Source: Myxococcales bacterium (GTDB taxonomy: Bacteria > Myxococcota_A > Polyangia > Polyangiales > Polyangiaceae). Taken from it: a stretch of DNA of 64,000 nucleotides. Every line of letters starts with the position of its first letter. Positions within the stretch are counted from its first letter, which is position 1. Below are positions 9,112 to 16,826 of this stretch, piece after piece. The stretch spans positions 1 to 64,000 of the forward strand of contig JAEUKE010000186.1 in NCBI GenBank assembly GCA_016794345.1. Reading direction: 5' to 3'. A program made the position numbers and the translations under genes. The notes under the pieces were generated by a model that saw nothing but the letters and a program-made list of their open reading frames with translations, ran no database searches and was not told the DNA's origin.

Positions 9112-9975
9112 GTGGCTGACGCGGCGAAGCTGAGCGCGCTGGTCGAGCACCTGAGCGGGCTCGAGAGCGTGCTCGTCTGTTACTCCGGGGGGGTGGACAG
9201 CGCGGTGGTGTTGGCCGCGGCGCACCGCGCGCTCGGCGCGCGCGCCATCGGCATGACCGCGGTCTCACCGAGCCTCGCGCCCAGCGAGCTCGACGACGCG
9301 CGCTGGGTCGCGGCCCAGATCGGCGCCGACCACCGGCTCGTCGACTCGAACGAGATCGACGACCCGAGCTACCAGCGAAACGATCCCGACCGCTGCTTCC
9401 ACTGCAAGAGCGAGCTCTACCGCATCGCCGAGCGCAAGCGGGCGGAGTGGGGCCTACTCCAGGTCGTCAACGGCACGAACGTCGACGATCTCGGGGACTA
9501 CCGGCCAGGCCTCAAGGCGGCGGACGCGGCTGGCGTGCAGAGCCCGTTCGTGGTTCTCGGGTACACGAAGGCGGACGTGCGCGCGTGCGCGCGCGCCCTC
9601 GGCCTCGAGATCTGGGACAAGCCGGCCGCGGCTTGTCTCTCGAGCCGCCTGCCCTTCGGCACACGCGTCACACGGGAGCGCCTCGCACGCATCGGCGGGC
9701 TCGAAGCCTCGATCCGCGCGCTCGGATTTCGCCGTGTGCGCGTCCGCTATCATCCGCTGGGCGCAGAGGCTTCGCCCGGCGAGCAAGCGATCGCCCGCAT
9801 CGAGCTCGACGAAGCCGATCTCGCCCGAGCCGCCACGGCCGACGCACGCGAGGCGATCGTCGCCGCCGGCAAGGAGCACGGCTTTCTGTACGTGACGCTC
9901 GACCTGGCGGGTTACCGCGTGGGCAGCCACAACGAGGCGCTCAAGCCCTCGCGTTCGCTGCCCCTCGTGCGGTGA
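9112..9975 (+). CDS. larE: ATP-dependent sacrificial sulfur transferase LarE
   Basis: The protein has 287 residues. LarE adenylates the carboxylate of the nickel-pincer nucleotide precursor and donates sulfur from its own Cys, as part of cofactor synthesis for lactate racemase-like enzymes. The PP-loop SGGVDS is at residues 25-30 and RCFHCK at about 94-99. The motif AACLSSRLPFG carries Cys175, matching the sacrificial Cys176 of the Lactobacillus enzyme. The start is a GTG at 9112. LarB and LarC are not in the window, so the pathway would have to be completed elsewhere. It ends seven bases from a convergent lipoprotein gene. Confidence 0.92.
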   Translation: MADAAKLSALVEHLSGLESVLVCYSGGVDSAVVLAAAHRALGARAIGMTAVSPSLAPSELDDARWVAAQIGADHRLVDSNEIDDPSYQRNDPDRCFHCKSELYRIAERKRAEWGLLQVVNGTNVDDLGDYRPGLKAADAAGVQSPFVVLGYTKADVRACARALGLEIWDKPAAACLSSRLPFGTRVTRERLARIGGLEASIRALGFRRVRVRYHPLGAEASPGEQAIARIELDEADLARAATADAREAIVAAGKEHGFLYVTLDLAGYRVGSHNEALKPSRSLPLVR

Positions 9976-9981
9976 GCGCGC

Positions 9982-11064
9982 CTATTTCACCGCGTTCCAC
10001 CAGAACTCCGGCGCGTCGCCGCCCCAGGCGTCGAGGAGCTTGGCCGTCGCCGGCGCGGGCACGAGCGTCTCCGCCTCTCCCGAGAAGCGGAGGGCGAAGC
10101 GCTTCGGCTTCCCGGCGAGCACGTTGGGTCGAAGGATGCCCGGCTCCCCCGCCGGCTGCTTCGCACACCACGCGTCCGCTCGCTTCACCAAGGCGGCGGA
10201 CGGGCCCACGTGACCACGCTCCACGGTGAGCAGGAGGTCTTCGTCGCCGTCGCCGTCGAGATCCTCGAAGCGCTCTTCTTTCGTGTCGACGAACGTGGCC
10301 CCGCGCTCCTCCAAGATGCCGTTTCCGAGCATGCAGCTCGACGCCGCGCTCTCGTAGATCTTGCTGAAGACGTGGAAGCGCGAGCCTTCGGGCTTCGAAA
10401 AATCGAGCGTGAACCGGAAGGAGAGGGAGCCGTCGCCGTAGGCGCCGAAGCCGTCGGAGCAGACGAGGAGCGTCCGGTCGGCGCGTTTGGATTGTTTGCA
10501 GCCCCGCACGTTGACGCTTCGATCGACGGCGACCACGCGCCAGCCGTCGGGTCCGTTCTCCGCGAGGACGACGTTCCCCGGCGTGATGTCGTTCGCGCGC
10601 TCGTCGCCGCAAGCCGCGAGGCCCAGGATGGCTTGGTCCTTACCGGGCCCGGAGAACGAGCCGCGGTAGATCTCCTCCAGGAAACAGACCTCGGAGAAGT
10701 CCTTCGCCTCGAGCAGGGAGCCGTCGGGCGCTTCGGCCGGACCGTCGAAAGGTGGCGTCGATCGGCAGCCGACCATGGGCTTGCCCGCGCCGCTCCAGAT
10801 CGACACCGCGCAGAGGCTCGCGAGGATGGAGAAGTCGCCCTCGTCCACCCCGGGCGGCGCGGGCGGCAGCGGCGGCTTCGTGCGCGGCGCGGGCTCGGTG
10901 CTCACCGGGGACGGGGCCGAGGCAGAAGCCGAGGGGGCGCTGCCCGATCTGGGAGGCGGCGCGGGGAGCCGCGCCGCCTCGTTGGGAATCGGGTCGGGGG
11001 CGCCGCAGGCGAGACAGGGCACCACACAAGCCACCGCGACCCAGCGCCGCGCTTCGGAGAGCAT
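9982..11064 (-). CDS. Hypothetical lipoprotein
   Basis: The protein has 360 residues. Its N-terminus MLSEARRWVAVACVVPCLAC carries a lipobox (CLAC) followed by a Pro/Ser-rich linker of about 40 residues. The body has several cysteines and alternating strands, including LLVCSDGFGAYGDGSLSF and DLDGDGDEDLLLTVERG. The latter resembles the D-x-D-x-D-G-x-x-D calcium-binding loop of FG-GAP/VCBS repeats. It is probably an exported protein with one Ca-binding-type repeat. It lies downstream of the dioxygenase-like gene on the same strand, with a 99-base gap. No enzymatic motif is seen. Confidence 0.7.
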   Translation of the reverse strand: MLSEARRWVAVACVVPCLACGAPDPIPNEAARLPAPPPRSGSAPSASASAPSPVSTEPAPRTKPPLPPAPPGVDEGDFSILASLCAVSIWSGAGKPMVGCRSTPPFDGPAEAPDGSLLEAKDFSEVCFLEEIYRGSFSGPGKDQAILGLAACGDERANDITPGNVVLAENGPDGWRVVAVDRSVNVRGCKQSKRADRTLLVCSDGFGAYGDGSLSFRFTLDFSKPEGSRFHVFSKIYESAASSCMLGNGILEERGATFVDTKEERFEDLDGDGDEDLLLTVERGHVGPSAALVKRADAWCAKQPAGEPGILRPNVLAGKPKRFALRFSGEAETLVPAPATAKLLDAWGGDAPEFWWNAVK

Positions 11065-11163
11065 GCCCCGTCCTTTACCACGCCGAGGCGGCCGTCTTTT
11101 CGGCCGCGCCCGGGCTCGGCCTCGACAAGGACCTCGCGGGCGGAGGCGGCGGCGGCACGCCGG

Positions 11164-11979
11164 TCAGATGGCCACGACGAGCTTCGCCACGTAGCCGTCC
11201 GTCGGGTTGCCCGTCACCGTCGCGAGCTGCAGGCTGGCGCCGTCGCCGAACACGTTGTCGCTCTCGAGGCTCGTGCCGGCCAGGTTGTCGACGCTCGCCT
11301 CGTAGCCCTCGGTCGCGTACGCCTCGCTGCAGACGTCCTCCGGCATCGCGAGCTGCGAGGTGAGGATCTTCTGGCTCGCGTCGGTCGCCTCGTCGAGGCT
11401 CGGGTAGATCTCGAAGTGGATGTGCGGCCACCGTCCGCTGTAGCAGCCGGGAAAGATCGTCGTGAACCTGACAACACCGTCCTCGTTCGTCTCCTGCACG
11501 CCGCGGAGGTAGCTCTCGTCGGCGACGGTGGAGGAGTACATCGAGTAGTTGCCGTCCCTGTCGCAGTGCCAGAGATAGACTGCGTAGCCCTCGACCGGCG
11601 AGCAGTCCTCGGCCGTGTCGATGACGGTCAGCTCGACCGTGAGCGGGATGCCCTCCGCCTCGGCGCCGGTGCCCGTCAGGCTGGTGCGGATGTCGTTTCG
11701 CACGATGCCGCTCAGCGTGAGCGCGTTTTTTCCGTTCGATCCATCGCCCGGGTACGGGCCCGCCGTCTCCTCGGGGATCTCCGTGCACTCGCCGCTCTCC
11801 CAGTCCTCGTTCGTCGCGCCGCCGCCCGAGCCGTCCGAGTCGTCCACCGCGATCTGGCAACCAGCGGCGGTCGCCACACCGGCACCGAGCACCCAGCGGA
11901 GGACCTGTCGCCGCTGCTTCAGGCGCCTGAGCTCTTCGAGATCGCGACGAAGGCCGTCGTGGTGTCCGTCATCTTGCAT
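11164..11979 (-). CDS. Intradiol ring-cleavage dioxygenase-like exported protein
   Basis: The protein has 271 residues. It has a charged N-terminus, then RRQVLRWVLG and a hydrophobic run ending TAAGC (Cys41), so it is exported, possibly by a Tat-type signal, and lipidated. The body matches the protocatechuate 3,4-dioxygenase/catechol dioxygenase family. The iron(III) ligands can be placed: a Tyr in GNYSMYSS (about residue 145), Tyr180 in FPGCYSGRWPHIHFEIY, and His186 and His188. Known intradiol enzymes open catechols. Exported, lipidated members are poorly characterised and may act on lignin-type or extracellular aromatics. The ATG at 11979 is chosen because AGGGA lies about five bases upstream. 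It follows the kinase gene on the same strand. Confidence 0.83.
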   Translation of the reverse strand: MQDDGHHDGLRRDLEELRRLKQRRQVLRWVLGAGVATAAGCQIAVDDSDGSGGGATNEDWESGECTEIPEETAGPYPGDGSNGKNALTLSGIVRNDIRTSLTGTGAEAEGIPLTVELTVIDTAEDCSPVEGYAVYLWHCDRDGNYSMYSSTVADESYLRGVQETNEDGVVRFTTIFPGCYSGRWPHIHFEIYPSLDEATDASQKILTSQLAMPEDVCSEAYATEGYEASVDNLAGTSLESDNVFGDGASLQLATVTGNPTDGYVAKLVVAI

Positions 11980-12059
11980 GTCTTTCCCTGCTCCTTCTCC
12001 GGGTTGGATGCGCCATTCGTCACGAAGTGATCGCGACGACACAATCGCTAACGTTTCAG

Positions 12060-13157
12060 TCATGATGCCGCGCGGCGACGCGCGAGGGCGAAAGGCACCG
12101 TCGGCTCGTCTCTCTCGACGCGGGTTCGAGTGACCTCGTGCCTCACGCTCGATCGCGCCTCGGCGCCGAGATCGACCAGGCGCCACCAGCGCTCGGCGTC
12201 GGCGTTCGACCAGGGCCGCGGCACGGAGCAACGCTCGAGCGCATCGAGGAGGGCGGCCCCGTCGCGGAAGCGATCACCGGCGCGTTTGGCGAGACACGAG
12301 AGCACGATCGCCTCGAGCTCCGGGGAGAGATCCCAGGGGCGGCGGAGCGATGGCGGGAGCGGCAGCTCCGTCCGATGGGCGCGCGCGATCTCGTCGACCG
12401 TGCGGAAGGAGAACGGCGGCGACCCGGTCAGGAGGACGTAAGCGAGCGCGCCCACGGCGTAGACGTCGGCGGCGGTCCCCACCGAGACCGGGTCGTCGAC
12501 GCACTCGGGCGCCATGAACTCCGGCGTCCCGATGTGCCACCCCGAGCCGCTGAGCGCGCAGTCGCTCTCCGCCGCGAAGCGCTTGGCGAGCCCGAAGTCG
12601 AGGACCTTCACGCAGTCGGGGTGCCCCTCGCGGTGGCAGAGCATCACGTTGCTCGGCTTGATGTCCCGATGGATCAGACCGCGCGCGTGCGCGTGCGCCA
12701 GCGAGGCCGCCACCTGCCGGAGGATCACGAGCACCCGCCCCGACGGCAGCGGGCCTTCCCGCGCGACGAGCTGCGCGAGGGTCAGCCCATCGACGAGCTC
12801 CATGGCGAAGTAGCGGACGCCGCCGCGGGTACGGCCGTATTCGTAGACGGAGACGGTGTTCGGATGCGCGAGCTCGCTCGACAGGCGCGCCTCTCGCATG
12901 AACCGCGCGGCGGAGTCGCTCGTGCTCTTCCGAGGACGGATGACCTTCACCGCAGTCCGCCGGCCGAGCAGCTCGTGCCGTGCCTCGAAGACCGTCCCCA
13001 TCCCCCCCTCGCCGAGCTTCCGGGAGAGCCGATACGGCCCGACCCGATCGGAGACCGCAAGCCCTGCGGAGCGGCGGGCGAGCCAGGCGCCGACGGCGGC
13101 AGCGACGAGGAGCGCGAGCCCAGCCAGCGCGGCGACCCAGAGGTCGGGGGGCGTCAT
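12060..13157 (-). CDS. Membrane-anchored Ser/Thr protein kinase (Pkn type)
   Basis: The protein has 365 residues. One transmembrane segment is at residues 8-26, so the kinase is anchored at its N-terminus rather than by the usual C-terminal helix. The Hanks-type kinase domain follows with GEGGMG (49-54), the ATP Lys in AVKV (69-72), the catalytic HRDIKPSN (163-170) and DFGLA (187-191). The APE equivalent reads APECVDDP. All catalytic residues are present, so it should be active. No sensory domain follows the kinase; the last 60 residues are Arg-rich. It is transcribed away from the HSP90-like gene. Confidence 0.9.
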   Translation of the reverse strand: MTPPDLWVAALAGLALLVAAAVGAWLARRSAGLAVSDRVGPYRLSRKLGEGGMGTVFEARHELLGRRTAVKVIRPRKSTSDSAARFMREARLSSELAHPNTVSVYEYGRTRGGVRYFAMELVDGLTLAQLVAREGPLPSGRVLVILRQVAASLAHAHARGLIHRDIKPSNVMLCHREGHPDCVKVLDFGLAKRFAAESDCALSGSGWHIGTPEFMAPECVDDPVSVGTAADVYAVGALAYVLLTGSPPFSFRTVDEIARAHRTELPLPPSLRRPWDLSPELEAIVLSCLAKRAGDRFRDGAALLDALERCSVPRPWSNADAERWWRLVDLGAEARSSVRHEVTRTRVERDEPTVPFALARRRAAS

Positions 13158-13293
13158 CGAACATTACGTTGCGCCCCCCGCGTGAAGACGTTCGCGAGCC
13201 TGCGTTTGCGATTGTTAAGCGAGGGGAGCAGCATGTTGGCCGTGCACGGCGGCAGCTCGGCCGGGCGCGGAAGTCGGTATCCTCACGCCGCCG

Positions 13294-15087
13294 ATGACCA
13301 CCCACAACATCCGGATTGCGCTCGACGGCGTGGTGAGGCTGCTCTCGCAGAACCTGTACGGCGAGCCCGACGCGTTCGTGCGCGAGATGGTGCAGAACGC
13401 CCACGACTCGATCGTGAAGCGACGCGCGGTCGATGGCCGCGGGGGACGGGTCGACATCCTGCCGGACAAGGGCGCCCGCACCGTCACGATCGCGGACGAC
13501 GGGGTCGGTCTTTCACAGGACGAGATCCACGAGCACCTGTCGACGATCGGACGCTCCGGGACCGACGAGCTGCGGCAGAAGCTGCGCGCCGGGGACCCCG
13601 AGCACGCCGCGAGCCTGATCGGACAGTTCGGCATCGGCCTCCTGAGCGCGTTCTTGGTGGCCGAGCGGGTGACGATAACGACCCGACGTGCGGGCGAAGC
13701 GCGCGCATGGCGCTGGCGCTTCGACGGCGGGACCGCGTACGACCTCGAGGTGGCCGAAGCGCGCGACATCGGCACCACCGTCGTGCTCTTCCTCAAGGCC
13801 TCCATGACCGAGTTCCTCGACGTCGAGCGGCTCGAGCGGCTCGTGCGGCGCTATGCCGACTTCCTCCCCATCGACATCCGGGTCGGCCCCACCGGCACGC
13901 CGTCCAACGCGGGCACCGCGCCCTGGGAGGAGAGCAACGCTTCCGACGAGCAGGTGCGCCGTTTCCTCGTACGCCGCTTCCCGAACGAGCACACGCTCAC
14001 GCACGTCGTCGTGGACGGCGAGGCCGGCGGACAACCGGTGCGGGGCGTGCTCGCCGTCACCGATCGTGAGATCGGCATCGGCGAAGGCCGCCTCGACCTC
14101 TACGTCCGCCGTATGTACGTGAGCGGCCATCAGCCCGGCCTGCGACCGCCGTGGGCGGCGTTCGTCCAAGGCGTCATCGCCTGCGACGCGCTCGTACCCA
14201 CCGCGTCGCGTGACCGCGTGTTGCGCGACGATGCGCTCGACCAGGTCTCGCGAGTCGTGGGCGACTCGATCCTCGACCACCTGCGCTCGCTCGCGAAGCG
14301 CGATCACCAGACGCTCGCCGGAATCCTCCGCTGGCACGCGCACGGGCTCTTCGCATTGTGCCTGGAGCACCGAGATTTGCTCCGTGACCTCGCGGACCTC
14401 ATGCCCGTCAAGAGCACGGTCGGGACGAAGACCATCGACGAGCTCGTCCGGGCGAACCCCGACGGGCGCCGGCTGCGCTACTTCCGTCACCGTCCGAGCG
14501 CCGAGCGAGTCCTCCCGCTCGCCGAGGCCCGCGGACTCGTCGTGCTCGATCTCGTCGAATCCCACGCAGAGCACTTCGTGCTCGAGTACGCGCGGCAATG
14601 GCCCGGTCGCCTCGCGCCAATCCGCATCGACGAGGCCGGCGCCGGCGGCTTGATCGAGAGCGTCACGGCCGCCGAAGCCCTCCGGCTCCGGCCCGTGACG
14701 GTCGCGTCGGAGGCGCTCGTGACCGGCGCGCGCGTCGAGATCGCCTCGTTCGAGCCCGAGACCATCCCGGCGTTGTGGCTCGAGACTCAGAAGGGACGGG
14801 GCCGCCGCGAGCTCGCCGACGCGGTCGAGGAGCTCGGCACCCCGGCGTTCCTGGGCGGCGCGCTGGCCAACCTCGGCACCGCCACGTCGGACTGCGCCAC
14901 GCTCTACCTGAACGCGTCGAGCTCGCTCCTCGCGGCGCTCGCGCGACGAAACCGCCTGACCGAGGAGCCCGACCGGACGGTGCTCAAGGTGATCGTCGAC
15001 CGCGCGCGCGCCTCGGAGAAGAACGAGCTGGCGGAGCTGGTCGACCTCTGTCGCGCCCTCGAGTGGGCGCTGGAGGCGAGGAGATGA
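13294..15087 (+). CDS. HSP90-family (HtpG-like) ATPase, divergent
   Basis: The protein has 597 residues. The GHKL ATPase signatures are intact: EMVQNAHDSI (31-40), ADDGVGL (67-73) and GQFGIGLLSAF (110-120). The middle and C-terminal parts keep overall HSP90 spacing but lose most typical HtpG sequence, and the protein is slightly shorter than HtpG (about 620). It is therefore more likely a specialised HSP90-like protein than the housekeeping chaperone. Its stop overlaps the start of the TPR gene by four bases (ATGA), so the two are translationally coupled. TPR proteins are classical HSP90 partners in eukaryotes; a client or co-chaperone relation here is an inference. No strong ribosome site is seen upstream. 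Confidence 0.85.
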   Translation: MTTHNIRIALDGVVRLLSQNLYGEPDAFVREMVQNAHDSIVKRRAVDGRGGRVDILPDKGARTVTIADDGVGLSQDEIHEHLSTIGRSGTDELRQKLRAGDPEHAASLIGQFGIGLLSAFLVAERVTITTRRAGEARAWRWRFDGGTAYDLEVAEARDIGTTVVLFLKASMTEFLDVERLERLVRRYADFLPIDIRVGPTGTPSNAGTAPWEESNASDEQVRRFLVRRFPNEHTLTHVVVDGEAGGQPVRGVLAVTDREIGIGEGRLDLYVRRMYVSGHQPGLRPPWAAFVQGVIACDALVPTASRDRVLRDDALDQVSRVVGDSILDHLRSLAKRDHQTLAGILRWHAHGLFALCLEHRDLLRDLADLMPVKSTVGTKTIDELVRANPDGRRLRYFRHRPSAERVLPLAEARGLVVLDLVESHAEHFVLEYARQWPGRLAPIRIDEAGAGGLIESVTAAEALRLRPVTVASEALVTGARVEIASFEPETIPALWLETQKGRGRRELADAVEELGTPAFLGGALANLGTATSDCATLYLNASSSLLAALARRNRLTEEPDRTVLKVIVDRARASEKNELAELVDLCRALEWALEARR

Positions 15088-16124
15088 GCGAAGAGGCGCT
15101 GCGGCGAATCACCGCACTGAAGGACGCGGGCCGGTACGAGGCGGCTCTGCGTGAGCTCTCCCCTGTCGCAGCGGCCGCGCGGGAGGGGGTGGACGTCGTC
15201 TTCGGCATCAAGGCGTCGCTCGAGGAGAGCAACCTCCTCGGGATCGTCGGCGACCATGACCTCGCGATCGCGCGGGCGACGTGGGCGATCTCGCAGGCAC
15301 ACTCACCGAAGCACGCGGCGACGCTTGCGGAGCATGCGTGGGACGTGACGATGACGTTCCTCCTGTTCGCCAACGCGGCTTCCGAGCACGAGCAGATTCC
15401 GATCCAGCACGTCCTGCGCGTGCTGGACGAGGCCGAGCTGTTCCTCGAGCGGATCGGGCGACCGAGCTGGAGGTGTGGTGTGCAGTCGGAGCGCGGCGCG
15501 CTATTCGCCCGACACCGTCGATTCGAGGAGGCCGCCGAGAGCGACCGCGCGGCGCTGGACGGGAAGCTGCGCGATCCGCGCGCGCCCGGTCACAGCGCGA
15601 GGTCCATCCAGCGCAGCCTCGCGCGATCGCTCTCCGAGCTCGGGCGGCTCGACGAGGCCGCAGAGGTCCTGGAGGACCTCCTGCGCCAGCCGAACCTCCT
15701 GCCGCTCGACGAGCTCGCGGCGCACACGTACCTCGGCCACAACGCGCTCAAGCGTGGCCTTGGGCCGCTCGCCGCGACGTGCGCCGACAACGCGACCCGG
15801 CTGGCGAGGACGATGAGCCCCAAGCAACGGATGGCAGCCGCCGGCCTCTCGGTCGAGGCCTACCTCGCGGTGGACCGACTGAGCGACGCGCGCGCTGCGG
15901 CCGACGAGATCATGAGATGCGCGGAGGCGGTCGGCACTGCGCACGCTTGGTGCTCCGCCTATCAAGACGCGTTCGACGTCGCGCTGCGCGAAGGGGACGT
16001 GGCGCGTGCGACCGAGCTCCTCGGCCGGATGGAGGAGTGGGCAAAGAAGGTCGACGCCCGCATCGGCGATACCCATCGCATGGATCTGGTGCTCGAGCGT
16101 CGAGCCAAGCTCGCGCGCCGATAG
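15084..16124 (+). CDS. TPR-repeat protein coupled to the HSP90-like gene
   Basis: The protein has 346 residues from the ATG at 15084, which sits in the four-base ATGA overlap with the HSP90-like stop. The sequence is all helical with TPR-like pairs, for example GRYEAALRELSPVAAA, RRFEEAAESDRAALDGK and GRLDEAAEVLEDLLRQ. There is no signal peptide or membrane segment, so it is cytoplasmic. It probably acts as adaptor or regulator of the HSP90-like protein. No catalytic motif is seen. Confidence 0.8.
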   Translation: MSEEALRRITALKDAGRYEAALRELSPVAAAAREGVDVVFGIKASLEESNLLGIVGDHDLAIARATWAISQAHSPKHAATLAEHAWDVTMTFLLFANAASEHEQIPIQHVLRVLDEAELFLERIGRPSWRCGVQSERGALFARHRRFEEAAESDRAALDGKLRDPRAPGHSARSIQRSLARSLSELGRLDEAAEVLEDLLRQPNLLPLDELAAHTYLGHNALKRGLGPLAATCADNATRLARTMSPKQRMAAAGLSVEAYLAVDRLSDARAAADEIMRCAEAVGTAHAWCSAYQDAFDVALREGDVARATELLGRMEEWAKKVDARIGDTHRMDLVLERRAKLARR

Positions 16125-16370
16125 CCGAGCCGAGGCTCGACGGCGTGACATCCAAGGCGCGAGGCATGATTCCCGTTGCACGCCGCGAGGAGGAAGGCCG
16201 GAAACACCCCTGCGCCGTTGGACCTCACGCCGACGACGGCCGTGAAGGGCGCTGCCACGCCGACAACCATCGTTCGGGGCGTGGGCGTCGACGGCGCGGT
16301 CTACCTGATCGTGCCGCGCAGATCGGAAGACGTAGCCGGGACGGATCGACGATGACGGCGCGCGGGCGCG

Positions 16371-16799
16371 TCACCGTTTCGGGGAGCGCGTCACCCGCGA
16401 GCTGATGACGAGGCCCGGGATCACCAGCAAGAACCAGGTGGCGAACATGAATGCCTCCTGGCCGCCCGAGTGAAGGGCGCGATCCGACGAGCTGCCTCGA
16501 GAGAGGTCGGCCCTCTGCCAAAGGCCGTCGGCGGCCTCCGGACACTCGCAGTCGACCTTGCCACGACTGCCCCGCCCGCCCAGCCGGTACCCGCGCGACG
16601 AGCTCTGGTGCGCCGCGCAGGTCTCGCGACACATGGGCTCGTAGAGCGAGACCGCGAGGCGGCTCTGCACCGTGGAGCTCACCCAGATCGCCGCGATGAC
16701 GCCCACGACTGCGAACGGGAGGACGATGGCGGCGCGGGTCAGGCCCTGCTTGCGGGCGTCCGCGACCTGCCGCTCGTACTCCGGACCGTGCATGACCAT
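16371..16799 (-). CDS. Small membrane protein with two transmembrane segments
   Basis: The protein has 142 residues. A cytoplasmic N-terminus is followed by a membrane helix (about 22-43), a loop of about 75 residues holding four cysteines (MCRETC and CEC), and a second helix near the end (about 117-134). The cysteines would lie outside and could form disulfides. The ATG at 16799 has GGGGAG seven bases upstream. It is 27 bases downstream of the hydrolase-like lipoprotein on the same strand, so the two are probably co-transcribed. The family was not recognised. Confidence 0.6.
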   Translation of the reverse strand: MVMHGPEYERQVADARKQGLTRAAIVLPFAVVGVIAAIWVSSTVQSRLAVSLYEPMCRETCAAHQSSSRGYRLGGRGSRGKVDCECPEAADGLWQRADLSRGSSSDRALHSGGQEAFMFATWFLLVIPGLVISSRVTRSPKR

Positions 16800-16826
16800 G
16801 CTCGGGCTCCCCTCAGCGGCGCGAGA

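Noticed and set aside
16125..16370. A gene or RNA in the 246-base gap after the TPR protein
   Set aside because: Only a short inverted repeat (CGAGCC/GGCTCG near 16127-16140) is visible; open frames here are short shadows without ribosome sites.
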